This document shows positions 17,235 to 25,694 of a DNA stretch of 64,000 nt, piece by piece. Source of the stretch: Paenibacillus sp. PastM-3 (GTDB lineage: Bacteria; Bacillota; Bacilli; Paenibacillales; Paenibacillaceae); contig NZ_JARXXP010000004.1 in NCBI RefSeq assembly GCF_029893965.1, positions 186,001 to 250,000 on the forward strand, in the 5' to 3' direction. Position 1 is the stretch's first letter. Each line of letters begins with the position of its first letter. The notes beneath the pieces are model-generated. The model had not been told where the DNA came from. It saw nothing but the letters and a program-made list of their open reading frames with translations, and made no database searches. The position numbers were made by a program, and so were the translations under genes.

Positions 17235-18476
17235 ATGAAATCCAGGAATTTAGCCACAATATCGCTTGTTGTAATGGCATGCGGTTTTCTGATTACGCTG
17301 TTCTTGCCGGATACGATCCCTTTTGAGCTGCTCCGGGGCGGCTTTGAAGCCGGTCTTGTCGGCGGGATTGCCGACTGGTTTGCCGTGACGGCGCTGTTCC
17401 GGCATCCGCTGGGACTGAAAATTCCGCATACCTCACTGCTGCTCAAAAACAGGAACAAAATTGTCCAGTCCCTAATCTCTGCGATGGAGAACGAGCTGCT
17501 GAACAAGGCGAGTATTGAAAACAAGCTGCGCGGCATCCGCATGGTTAAGCTTGGCGGCGGCATGCTGACCAAATTTATGTCCAGAAAGAAAGCAAGGGCG
17601 GAAATTCTGGAGCAGCTGGGCAGCTTTGTGCTGCGGCTGCCTGTAGAACAGGCGGTGCCCTATCTGCAGAAGACCGCTGCCGATTATATCCGTGAAGCTG
17701 AGCTGGGTGAGGCCGCAGACCAAATAGCCACAAGGCTGATGAATGACGGCAAGGATATAGCGGCTCTGGATTATGCGCTCGAAGGCGTGTCCGGCTGGAC
17801 CGGACGTCCGGAGACGCGGGCCATGCTGGGCAAGCTGGCCGGTGAAAAGCTTGCCGAAGTGAAGCTCGGCGGACTCAAGGGAATGGCCTTCCAGGCCTTT
17901 GTCGGCTTTGTGGATGCCGATATGCTGGGGGAAATGCTGCAGGGCATGATCCAGTCGGGAATCCGCGACTTCCGTGAAGCGGATAATCCGTACCGCGAGC
18001 AGATCATCCGTGAGATCCGCGTGGCCCTGTTCCAGCTTGTAAATGACGAAACGAAGCTGGCTTCGCTTAAGGAGTGGGCCGTAAACGGAGTACAAGGGGA
18101 TGAGGCAGCAGCTTTTCTGCAGAAGCAGCTGGAGGTTGTCCGCAGCAAGGCGGTTGCAATGCTGGATGAGGACCGGGCAAGCGGCGGCCGGAAGCTGTTC
18201 AGCCTGTACGCCCTGCTGGTCCGCCGTGTAAGCAGGGAGACGGATCTTATCCAGAGCTGGGAGGAGCGTATCCGTGCTTCACTGATTGCTCTGGTAGAAG
18301 CTAATCACTACCGTATCGGTGTTCTGGTTAAGGAAAATCTGGATCAGATGGACGATGACAGCCTGGTGAACATGCTGGAGGAGAAGGTAGGCAAGGATCT
18401 GCAGTGGATCCGGGTGAACGGCGCGGTATGCGGCTTTGTAGTAGGCCTGGTGCTGACAGTCATCCAGCTGATTTGA
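17235..18476 (+). CDS. DUF445 family membrane-anchored protein
   Basis: A 413-residue protein with a hydrophobic N-terminus (about 8-55, containing the family-like GGFEAGLVGGIADWFAVTALFRHPLG, here two blocks), a long cytoplasmic helical region, and a C-terminal transmembrane helix (CGFVVGLVLTVIQLI). This matches DUF445, conserved in many bacteria, with no firm function. GGAGG is 7-8 nt before the ATG. It is convergent with the P-II gene across a long hairpin. Confidence 0.88.
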   Translation: MKSRNLATISLVVMACGFLITLFLPDTIPFELLRGGFEAGLVGGIADWFAVTALFRHPLGLKIPHTSLLLKNRNKIVQSLISAMENELLNKASIENKLRGIRMVKLGGGMLTKFMSRKKARAEILEQLGSFVLRLPVEQAVPYLQKTAADYIREAELGEAADQIATRLMNDGKDIAALDYALEGVSGWTGRPETRAMLGKLAGEKLAEVKLGGLKGMAFQAFVGFVDADMLGEMLQGMIQSGIRDFREADNPYREQIIREIRVALFQLVNDETKLASLKEWAVNGVQGDEAAAFLQKQLEVVRSKAVAMLDEDRASGGRKLFSLYALLVRRVSRETDLIQSWEERIRASLIALVEANHYRIGVLVKENLDQMDDDSLVNMLEEKVGKDLQWIRVNGAVCGFVVGLVLTVIQLI

Positions 18477-18495
18477 GCAGGATAAGCGGTAAGAG

Positions 18496-18554
18496 AAGGG
18501 ACAGCAGGTGCCTGAAGGGCGGATATCCGCCCTTCAGGCACTCAGCTGTCCCTT
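18496..18554. terminator. Very long bidirectional hairpin terminator
   Basis: AAGGGACAGC, GTGCCTGAAGGGCGGATATCCGCCCTTCAGGCAC core arms and GCTGTCCCTT form an almost perfect stem of about 27 bp with a small internal loop and essentially no apical loop. It lies between convergent genes and has A and T tracts on the two sides. Confidence 0.75.
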
Positions 18555-18586
18555 TAACATAGATTCATATTCATCAATGGGGCAGG

Positions 18587-18913
18587 CTACAGCAGGTTTT
18601 TGCCGTTGCTGATCGTGAAGGCTTCCATGACCGGCAGAACGAAAATTTTGCCGTCGCCGAAGGAGCCCTGTTCCCCTGTTCTGGCCGTTCTCATAATAAT
18701 GCTGATGACATCGTCCTTCTCTTCATCTTTAATGACGATCATCAGCATTTTTTTGGAAATTTGATTATAGTAGTTGGTTCCGACCTGGATCCCTTTTTGT
18801 TTGCCGCGGCCAAGCAGATCCATCTTACTAATGGAAGGGAAGCCGGCCAGCATCAGCTCAGCCATCACTTCATCTGCCTTCTCGGGTCTAATAATGGCCT
18901 TGATCATTAACAT
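18587..18913 (-). CDS. P-II family nitrogen regulator, NifI1-like
   Basis: A 108-residue P-II signalling protein. The core strands and loops are present: MIKAIIRPEKADEV at the start, GRGKQKGIQVG before the T-loop, and GSFGDGKIFVLPV near the B-loop and C-terminus. The GKQKGI and SFGDGKIFV forms are those of the NifI1 branch, which in archaea and clostridia regulates nitrogenase, rather than typical GlnB/GlnK. The T-loop NYYNQISK differs from the uridylylated GlnB loop. P-II trimers sense ATP/ADP and 2-oxoglutarate. No nif genes are nearby. ATG 18913 is supported by AAAGGG 11-12 nt upstream; ATG 18907 is an alternative. Confidence 0.88.
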   Translation of the reverse strand: MLMIKAIIRPEKADEVMAELMLAGFPSISKMDLLGRGKQKGIQVGTNYYNQISKKMLMIVIKDEEKDDVISIIMRTARTGEQGSFGDGKIFVLPVMEAFTISNGKNLL

Positions 18914-18983
18914 AAGGATGCACCCTTTCTACAGCGAATAGTTGGTTGTAGGGGGTTGCCAGCATCTTGGTGGAGGTACAAGT

Positions 18984-19019
18984 TAACACAGTATGTTATT
19001 GGCAACGCTTACAATAACA
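18984..19019. promoter_or_regulatory. Overlapping inverted repeats upstream of the P-II gene
   Basis: TAACA-cagta-TGTTA (18984-18998) overlaps TGTTATTG (18994-19001) paired with CAATAACA (19012-19019), an 8-bp perfect dyad with a 10-bp spacer. The half-sites recall GlnR/TnrA boxes (TGTNA...TNACA), but the spacing is not the usual 7 bp, so the match is imperfect. It lies 70-106 nt before the P-II start. Confidence 0.4.
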
Positions 19020-19121
19020 GTATAATGGCAGCCGCAGGCAATATCCTGCGAGAAGGGTCACAAAAACCTTTATACACATTGTCGCAATTCAGAGGAGCGT
19101 GCTTTCAGGCAGACCCCCCTG

Positions 19122-20222
19122 TCAGGCATGAATAAGAGACTGATATAATTCTTCCAAACGGTACGCGGTATGACTCCATTCAAAATTGCGCAGAGCATCG
19201 CTGCGGCCCTGCATTCCGATCCTGGCTGCCAGCGCCGGATTGCGGCCGAACCGTAGCAGCAGCCTGGCAAAAGGCAGTGCCTCCCGGTATCTGCCGGCCA
19301 GATAGCCATTATGCCCCGAACGGATAATCTCCCGGATTCCTCCGTTATCCGAAGCGATGACCGGGAGGCCTGAAGCCATAGCCTCCACATTAACCAGCCC
19401 GAACGATTCATGTCTCTGAGAGGGGCAGACGAAGCAGTCCGCAGCCTGATACAGGCCGTGAATCTGCTCATGGGCAAGCCTGCCGGGGAAGGATACGGAT
19501 ACACCCAGTCTTCTGGCGAGAAGCTTCAGCTGGCGGATATACGCCGGCTTGCCCTGCCCGGCAACAACCAGATGGGCAGGCATGCGTTTGTTCACATGAT
19601 ACATTGCTCGGATGAGCACCGGCACTCCTTTGCGGGGGATGACTCTGCCTGCGAACAGAACGGTAAATACCTGTGGCAGCTGGTACAGCCGGCGCAGCTG
19701 CTGACGCTCCTGCGGCTCCGCCGGTGTGAACCGGGAGAGGTCCGCGCCCAAAGGGATGACGCTTAGCTTCCTGTGTACTCCGGGAAAGCGCCTCGACAGC
19801 CTCTCCAGCAGGGAACGGCTGTTGACTGCAATACCATCGGCGCGGGAAAGGGTCCGTGCTATTCTGCGCTCAGCCGGGACAAAAGTCAGGGAATGAAGGT
19901 ACAGCAGGACCGGGATACCGGGGTGCCGCTCTTTTACAGCGGCCATAAGCAGGGGACGGTTATCGACCTGGATGATATCAAACGACTCCTCCTCCAGGAA
20001 TTTGAGCACGGAAGCCTGATAGAGACGCGGAGTGCCGGAGGCCAGGCGGATAATCCGCACCTGTTCCAGCTCTGCGGATTCCGGAAGCTGGGCAGTTGTC
20101 CGGCTGACGACAGTTACCCGATGTCTTCCGGCCAGGCGCCTGGCTATGGCCCAGATGCAGATTTCTACAGAGCCGTCCCCCGGCAGCGGGAACTGCTCCG
20201 GTGCAATGATACAGATATGCAT
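19122..20222 (-). CDS. Family 4 glycosyltransferase (GT-B fold)
   Basis: A 366-residue retaining GT-B glycosyltransferase. The N-terminal domain starts with the glycine-rich acceptor loop LPGDGSVE; the C-terminal domain has FAGRVIPRKGVPVLIRA, the HESFGLVNVEAMASGLPVI motif with the EX7E arrangement near residue 275-285, and GG-x-REII. Such enzymes transfer sugars from nucleotide donors to glycans, lipids or proteins. The N-terminal start resembles spore-coat CotSA-type enzymes, but I cannot assign it. CCGGAGGAGG lies 9 nt before the ATG. It stands alone. Confidence 0.88.
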   Translation of the reverse strand: MHICIIAPEQFPLPGDGSVEICIWAIARRLAGRHRVTVVSRTTAQLPESAELEQVRIIRLASGTPRLYQASVLKFLEEESFDIIQVDNRPLLMAAVKERHPGIPVLLYLHSLTFVPAERRIARTLSRADGIAVNSRSLLERLSRRFPGVHRKLSVIPLGADLSRFTPAEPQERQQLRRLYQLPQVFTVLFAGRVIPRKGVPVLIRAMYHVNKRMPAHLVVAGQGKPAYIRQLKLLARRLGVSVSFPGRLAHEQIHGLYQAADCFVCPSQRHESFGLVNVEAMASGLPVIASDNGGIREIIRSGHNGYLAGRYREALPFARLLLRFGRNPALAARIGMQGRSDALRNFEWSHTAYRLEELYQSLIHA

Positions 20223-20307
20223 AGATCAAGCCTCCTCCGGCCGGCTTATATAAGAGCTCTCTACCACCATATGCACTCTGGCGGGCTGAAGACACCCTTA
20301 TGGCCAA

Positions 20308-21126
20308 TCAGGAGCTGATCTGCTTGAAAGTTGCTGCAATAACGGCGGCAACCTTTTGTTCCAGCTCAATGATCTTCTGTTTGCTGACAGCGATCTGCCT
20401 GTAGCCTGAAACAAGCGAGCTCAGTGACTGCCCGGCCAGGGAAGGATTCTGCTTGCGGATGGCCGCCTTGAAGCTGCTGAAGTCAGCGGTGATCCGCTTG
20501 TTAAGCGCAGCGGCGGTGCTTTTTTGGGTTTTGATGGATGCCTGGGGACTTTCGATACCCGAAAGGGTGTTGCGGGCGGCGGTCATCTTCCGGGTACGCG
20601 CCTCCTTGGCAGCCTTCAGCACCGCTTCCTTGTCCCTGATATCCTGGCGGGCAATCTGGACCGTGATTTTCATGGCATCAGCCTGAGCCTTGAGAACAGT
20701 GTTCAGTGTCTTGTCTTTCAGTCCCTTAATCAATGTAATCCGGCTGTTCAGGGCACTGTACTGGTCAAAAAGAGGCTGGTAACGCTCCTTGGCGCTGGTG
20801 ACGGTTGCGGTAAGCTTGGCTACGGCAGCCTGATCAATCGCTGTAATTTGCTTGCGGACCGAAATCAGGGACTGGGCATTGGCTTCATGCAGGGCGCGGA
20901 TCTGTTCTTCCCTGCTGTCATATTGTGCCGTCAGGACGGTCAGCTCGCTGTACTGGCTCTTCAGCCGGCTCCGGTCCTGGACACCGGCGGTTGCCGCAGT
21001 CAGATCAAAGGCCGCCTGAATGGACGGGGTCAGTACAACGGCCGCTGCGGCAGCCGTACCGGCTGAAGCGAATAAGGGCATCAGCAGAATGACTACGGCG
21101 GTAAAGACTTGGACAAGCTTGTTCAC
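20308..21126 (-). CDS. Secreted coiled-coil protein of unknown function
   Basis: A 272-residue protein with signal peptide (residues 1-25, hydrophobic core and Ala-Ser-Ala end) followed by nearly continuous helical, Lys/Glu/Gln/Ala-rich sequence with heptad-like leucine spacing. There are no cysteines or enzyme motifs. I do not recognise a family; its composition suggests a cell-envelope or spore-surface structural protein. The start is a GTG with GGAGGAGGAG upstream; the longer frame to 21189 lacks support. A promoter and a hairpin lie in its leader. Confidence 0.75.
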   Translation of the reverse strand: MNKLVQVFTAVVILLMPLFASAGTAAAAAVVLTPSIQAAFDLTAATAGVQDRSRLKSQYSELTVLTAQYDSREEQIRALHEANAQSLISVRKQITAIDQAAVAKLTATVTSAKERYQPLFDQYSALNSRITLIKGLKDKTLNTVLKAQADAMKITVQIARQDIRDKEAVLKAAKEARTRKMTAARNTLSGIESPQASIKTQKSTAAALNKRITADFSSFKAAIRKQNPSLAGQSLSSLVSGYRQIAVSKQKIIELEQKVAAVIAATFKQISS

Positions 21127-21168
21127 TTTACTCCTCCTCCTGATATCACTGTTAACCGGCATAACAAA

Positions 21169-21212
21169 AAGCACCCGCAGTAAAGGCAAATAAGCCTTTA
21201 TTACGGGTGCTT
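21169..21212 (-). terminator. Hairpin with T-run in the leader of the coiled-coil gene
   Basis: On the minus strand AAGCACCCG, an inner TAAAGGC/GCCTTTA stem and CGGGTGCTTTTT form an intrinsic-terminator shape, placed between the promoter at 21251-21279 and the start codon. It may attenuate the coiled-coil gene. It could equally end transcription from an upstream unit. Confidence 0.6.
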
Positions 21213-21250
21213 CCGGCGTAACAGGTCAGTTTAATATATTATTAATCCAA

Positions 21251-21279
21251 ACTTTAGTGGAATTACGGGATACCGTCAA
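21251..21279 (-). promoter_or_regulatory. Sigma-A promoter for the secreted coiled-coil gene
   Basis: Read on the minus strand, TTGACG (21274-21279) and TAAAGT (21251-21256) are 17 nt apart. Its transcript would pass through the hairpin at 21169-21212. Confidence 0.5.
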
Positions 21280-21413
21280 TATTTTAAATTCGGTATTTAT
21301 ACCCTATCAGGTGCTATACATTTTTTCCGTGGTTCACTTTGTCGTATACTGTAGAAAGAGATAAGAGAGAGTCTGCATAGGAGCCGGCTCGTGATGAAGG
21401 AGGCCCCGAATAA

Positions 21414-24400
21414 ATGGATTACTTGGCAGAGAATTACAGTATTCTGGATCAGGCATTCATGATGTCCCCGGTAGGAATGGCTGTGTGGGCCATAGAGGCG
21501 GAAAAGTGGATCAAAGTCAATTCCGCATTATGCGATATTTTGGGCTGCAATGAAGCTGATTTTCTCCAAAACACAGTGTGCGGGAGCCTGATTGCACCGC
21601 CGGCGGAGCAGGAGGGGCTGTCATCAAAAGAAACTATAAACCCGCGTTCTCTCGCGCCGGGGGCCTCTTCTGTAAAGGAACTGAAATTCTACAGCCGTGC
21701 AGGCCGTCCCTTATGGCTGTCCCTTACCTTTGTACGTCCTGAAATCGGACAGGACTCCCCGCATATTATCGTATATGCAGCGGATATAACAGACCGGAAA
21801 ATTGCGGACCAGCTCACCGTAGACAGCCGTGATTTATACGATTTATTTATAAAAGACGACCAAAGCATGATTTCCTTTTCCCAGCCCGACGGTACTCTGA
21901 GCTTTATTTCCCCCTCCTCCCTGAAGCTTCTCGGCTACAAGCCGGAGGAGATCATCGGCAGGAACCGGCTGGAATTCTACCATCCCGATGACAGCAGGGA
22001 CATGAATTTGGCGGACGGGCTCCTGGAAAATGACACGTATGTCCGCCGTCTGCGCCATAAGGACGGGCACTATATCTGGTTTGAAACCTCATTCCATGCA
22101 GTCCGGAATGAAAAAAATGAAATTACCAGAATTATGGGCATCGGCCGGAACGTGACCAGCCGCAAACAGAATGAAGAGGCTCTGGCTGCCGCGCAGAGAG
22201 TTGCCCGGATCGGCTCCTGGAGCTGGGATCTGGTGAAGGGGAAGCTGTCCTTCTCGGAAGAGCTGCAGCGGATACTCCATATCCATACAGGGACAGACGG
22301 GGTGGATCATCAGACCTTTCCCGATCTGGTTCATCCCGGTGATCTCGGTTATCTTTATGAGAACGTTGAGCAGGCACTGGCTAAAGGAACCTCCGGGGAG
22401 GCTGCTTACCGGCTGATCCTAAAGGATCAAAGTGAGCTTACGGTCAATGTTCAATGGGATGTCATCTTTAATCCGGACGGTGAACCCATAAAGCTCATCG
22501 GCATGATGCAGGATATCACCGAACGTCAGCAGATGGAGCAGCAGCTCAGAGAGAGTGAGCGTAATTTCCGACTGATGTCGGAGAATTCGCTGGATCTGAT
22601 CTCGCGCCATGCGATCAAGGACAGCGTTTTCCTGTACTGCTCTCCTGCCAGCCGCTCGCTGCTCGGCTATGAACCGGAGGAGATGATCGGGACCAGCGCC
22701 TACGACTATCTGCATCCCGACGACCTGGCGATGATGCAGCAAAAGATGGCAGAAAGCGAAAAGGCTAAATCCATTCAGCCGAGTTCCTTCCGGTACCGTC
22801 ACAAAAACGGCAGCTACGTCTGGTTTGAGACGAACAGCCGCTATATTTTTGATGAGCAGGGGCAGATCGTAGAGATCATTGCCGTCGGCCGCGATATCAC
22901 CGAGCGCAAGCAGTTTGAGTCCAAGCTTCAGGAGAACGAGCAGCGCTACAAATCGCTGTTTGAATATAACCCGTCAGCGGTATACTCCATGAACCTGCAG
23001 GGGGAATATTTAACCGCGAATGCTATTCTTGAGGAATTGTCCGGGTACTCCATGGAAGAGCTGATCGGCAATTATTACGGACCGCTTGTGCATGAAAAGG
23101 ATGTCCAAAAGACGAAGTACCATTTTGAGATGGCCGTCCGGGGTGTACCGCAAAGCTATGATCTGACGCTGATTCATAAATTAGGACATCTGGTGGAGAT
23201 CAATACAACCAATATTCCGATCATTGTTGATGATGAGGTAGTCGGGGTCTTCGGCATTTCCCGCGATATTACGGAACGTACCCGCTATACCGAGCAGATT
23301 GAGAAGCTTAGCAATGACTATACACTGATTCTCAATGCGGTGTCCGAAGGCATTTTTGGCCTGGATACGGAAGGCAGAGTGACGTTTATCAATCCCGCCG
23401 GAGCGCATATGCTGGGCTTTGCCCACGGTGAAATTATGGGGCAGCCTTACCTCGAATATATTCAGCAGACGGCGCTGGACGGTAGCTATACGCGGCCTGA
23501 AGAATCTCCGCTGATGCAGGCTGTGCGGACGGGAGAGTCGCTTCAGAGCAATGATGCGGTATTATGGCGGAAGGACGGATCGAGCTTTTTGGCCGAGTAT
23601 CAGGTAACCCCTTTGTTTGATAAAGGCGAGCGTATCGGAGCGGTTGTCGTCTTCCGTGATATTACCGATGAGCAGGAGATCATCCGCGCCAAGGAATCGG
23701 CCGAAAAGGCCGATCAGGCCAAATCGGAATTCCTCGCCATCATGAGCCATGAGCTGAGAACCCCGATGAACGGAATTATGGGCATGACCGACCTGCTTGC
23801 GGAAACGGAGCTGAATGAGGAGCAGCGCGGGTACGCTACGATTATCAGTGAGAGCAGTGCTTCACTCCTGTATATTCTGAATGAAATCCTGGATTTCAGC
23901 AAAATTGAAGCCGGGAAAATGACGCTTGTCCAGGAGCCGGTGGACCTGGAGTGGGTGATGGAAAGTGTCACGGAGCTCTTCCTGCCAAAGGCCCGGGAGA
24001 AAAATATTGAGCTGACCTGCCGGATTGCCCCGGACGTACCCAAATTGATTACCGGAGATGCAGACCGGCTGCGCCAGGTGCTGGTGAATCTGGTCAGCAA
24101 TGCGGTCAAATTTACCGAGCAGGGATCTGTCGCAATTGCCGCGGATACGGAATTCTGCCCCAGCCGGCACAGGATGACCCTGAAATTCAGTGTCCAGGAT
24201 ACGGGAATCGGTATTCCGCCGGAGAAGCAGTCCCTGTTATTCCAGTCCTTTTCCCAGCTGCATCCGGCCATAAACCGCAAATATGGTGGTACCGGGCTGG
24301 GCCTGTCTATCTGCAAGCGGCTTGTGGAGCTTATGGGAGGGGCTATTGCAGTGGACAGCAGGGAAGGGGAAGGCTCCAATTTTTATTTTACCCTGCCTAT

Positions 24401-24953
24401 GCATGTTGATGCTGAGGCGTATAAGGAATCCGGAGAGACGGATAAGGCAGAGCCCAAGGATCATGATTCGCTAAAAGCCGGAACTGCCGGCAGCGCCACA
24501 TATGCATTGCCGGAGCCGGGGGAGACAAGCCTGGATCCCTCCGGGGACCAGGCGGAGGTTGAGCCCAAATACGGACCGCTGCGGATTCTGGTGGCCGAAG
24601 ATCATCCGGTTAACCAGAAGCTCCTGCTGACCATGCTCAAGAAACGGGGATATGCTGCCGATTTGGCGGAAAACGGCCGGCAGGCGCTGTATAACGTGAT
24701 GCAGAAGCCGTACGATCTTGTGTTTATGGATGTGCAGATGCCTGTGATGAGCGGCCTTACCGCTGCAGCCCGGATCCGGGAGCAGCTAGCTCCGGACAGG
24801 CGTCCGTATCTGGTAGCGGTAACAGCCTTTACCAGACCGGAGGACCGGGAGCGTTGCCTGGCTGTGGGCATGGAAGATTTCATCGGCAAGCCATTTCAGG
24901 CATCGGACATTGAACGTGTGCTGCGGGCCAGGCAGGAGCGGATCGCATTATGA
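21414..24953 (+). CDS. Hybrid histidine kinase with six PAS domains and a receiver
   Basis: A 1179-residue soluble hybrid kinase without transmembrane segments. Six PAS/PAC units follow each other at about 10-130, 140-255, 258-375, 380-500, 510-625 and 635-760, most ending in a DITER-type linker. The kinase core follows with phosphoacceptor His779 in MSHELRTPMNG, N box NLVSNAVKFT, and GTGLGLSICKR. After an acidic linker a receiver carries Asp1106 in VFMDVQMPVMSG. It probably senses several cytosolic cues (redox, light, small ligands). The final four bases overlap the next gene (ATGA), so a C39-like peptidase is co-translated with it. Confidence 0.95.
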   Translation: MDYLAENYSILDQAFMMSPVGMAVWAIEAEKWIKVNSALCDILGCNEADFLQNTVCGSLIAPPAEQEGLSSKETINPRSLAPGASSVKELKFYSRAGRPLWLSLTFVRPEIGQDSPHIIVYAADITDRKIADQLTVDSRDLYDLFIKDDQSMISFSQPDGTLSFISPSSLKLLGYKPEEIIGRNRLEFYHPDDSRDMNLADGLLENDTYVRRLRHKDGHYIWFETSFHAVRNEKNEITRIMGIGRNVTSRKQNEEALAAAQRVARIGSWSWDLVKGKLSFSEELQRILHIHTGTDGVDHQTFPDLVHPGDLGYLYENVEQALAKGTSGEAAYRLILKDQSELTVNVQWDVIFNPDGEPIKLIGMMQDITERQQMEQQLRESERNFRLMSENSLDLISRHAIKDSVFLYCSPASRSLLGYEPEEMIGTSAYDYLHPDDLAMMQQKMAESEKAKSIQPSSFRYRHKNGSYVWFETNSRYIFDEQGQIVEIIAVGRDITERKQFESKLQENEQRYKSLFEYNPSAVYSMNLQGEYLTANAILEELSGYSMEELIGNYYGPLVHEKDVQKTKYHFEMAVRGVPQSYDLTLIHKLGHLVEINTTNIPIIVDDEVVGVFGISRDITERTRYTEQIEKLSNDYTLILNAVSEGIFGLDTEGRVTFINPAGAHMLGFAHGEIMGQPYLEYIQQTALDGSYTRPEESPLMQAVRTGESLQSNDAVLWRKDGSSFLAEYQVTPLFDKGERIGAVVVFRDITDEQEIIRAKESAEKADQAKSEFLAIMSHELRTPMNGIMGMTDLLAETELNEEQRGYATIISESSASLLYILNEILDFSKIEAGKMTLVQEPVDLEWVMESVTELFLPKAREKNIELTCRIAPDVPKLITGDADRLRQVLVNLVSNAVKFTEQGSVAIAADTEFCPSRHRMTLKFSVQDTGIGIPPEKQSLLFQSFSQLHPAINRKYGGTGLGLSICKRLVELMGGAIAVDSREGEGSNFYFTLPMHVDAEAYKESGETDKAEPKDHDSLKAGTAGSATYALPEPGETSLDPSGDQAEVEPKYGPLRILVAEDHPVNQKLLLTMLKKRGYAADLAENGRQALYNVMQKPYDLVFMDVQMPVMSGLTAAARIREQLAPDRRPYLVAVTAFTRPEDRERCLAVGMEDFIGKPFQASDIERVLRARQERIAL

Positions 24954-25570
24954 GCAAGGCACCGCAGAGCCGCCGAATCCTTGCAGCAGAACCTTATACA
25001 CAGTGGGAGCCGGGCGTTCATTCGCCCGGCTCTGCGTGCGGGCCGGCCACACTGGCGGCTATGATGGAGTACTGGCATACGCGGCAGGGAGCAGACTTTA
25101 TTCCCGGCAGCAAGCATTTTGGGACCAAAGCGGCACATATAAATTACATATACAGCCGGCACAGCGGGAGGGCCTGGGGTATGAGCGTGCGCAGCTTCGT
25201 CCGTGCTGCTAACGGGTATATCCGTTCTGCTTCCGGGAAGGATGGGAATACAGGCCGGCAGCATCATATAGCGGTATTTAATGATATGGAACGTTATAAA
25301 GCGGAGATAGATGCCGGCCGTCCCGTTGCGCTCAAATTTGATAAATGGTTCAGCTTCCGCTGGCAGGGGAATTACGCCTATGACTATCACTGGGTGCTGG
25401 GAACCGGTTATGAGGAGCCTGACGGCGGCTCAGGCGCTGTGCTGCTGGTGCAAGACAACGGCCTGAAGCTTAAGGACGGCGGCTACCGGCCGGGGCAGGA
25501 GCGGCGTATCCCCTATAATCCTAACCGGGCGGTTATTACGATGGTGAGTTTGAATATTACCGGTTTTTAA
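24950..25570 (+). CDS. C39-like cysteine peptidase family protein
   Basis: A 206-residue protein with a papain-like C39 pattern: SACGPATLAAMMEYW (candidate nucleophile Cys30), YHWVLGTGYEE (His147) and VQDNG (Asp169/Asn170). It has no signal peptide and no transmembrane segment, unlike bacteriocin-exporting C39 transporters. It overlaps the hybrid kinase by 4 nt, a translational-coupling arrangement that suggests a shared function, for example signal-dependent proteolysis. Function is inferred from motifs only; some members of this group have lost activity. Confidence 0.75.
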   Translation: MSKAPQSRRILAAEPYTQWEPGVHSPGSACGPATLAAMMEYWHTRQGADFIPGSKHFGTKAAHINYIYSRHSGRAWGMSVRSFVRAANGYIRSASGKDGNTGRQHHIAVFNDMERYKAEIDAGRPVALKFDKWFSFRWQGNYAYDYHWVLGTGYEEPDGGSGAVLLVQDNGLKLKDGGYRPGQERRIPYNPNRAVITMVSLNITGF

Positions 25571-25625
25571 CCCTGCTGCTAATACAGCCGTTATACGAAA
25601 TAGCGATCCTACAAAAAACCCTGTA

Positions 25626-25661
25626 CAAACGTTTGCGCTATTGGGATAATGACTCTATAAT
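25626..25661 (+). promoter_or_regulatory. Promoter with a LacI-type operator overlapping the -35 box
   Basis: TTGCGC (25633-25638) and TATAAT (25656-25661) are 17 nt apart. The perfect 10-bp palindrome CAAACGTTTG (25626-25635) overlaps the -35. Its AAACGTTT core is what LacI/CcpA-family sugar regulators bind, so catabolite or maltose-linked repression of the pullulanase is likely. It fits the cre consensus only partly. Confidence 0.55.
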
Positions 25662-25694
25662 TCCAGTTATAAAAGGGTAAAGGAGACAGGTGCC

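Noticed and set aside
18984..19019. True GlnR/TnrA box before the P-II gene
   Set aside because: The half-sites are present, but the spacing is 10 bp rather than 7, so it is described only as a dyad.
25620..25640. Canonical CcpA cre site before the pullulanase gene
   Set aside because: The palindrome CAAACGTTTG has the core but differs from the cre consensus at four positions, so I call it only LacI-type.
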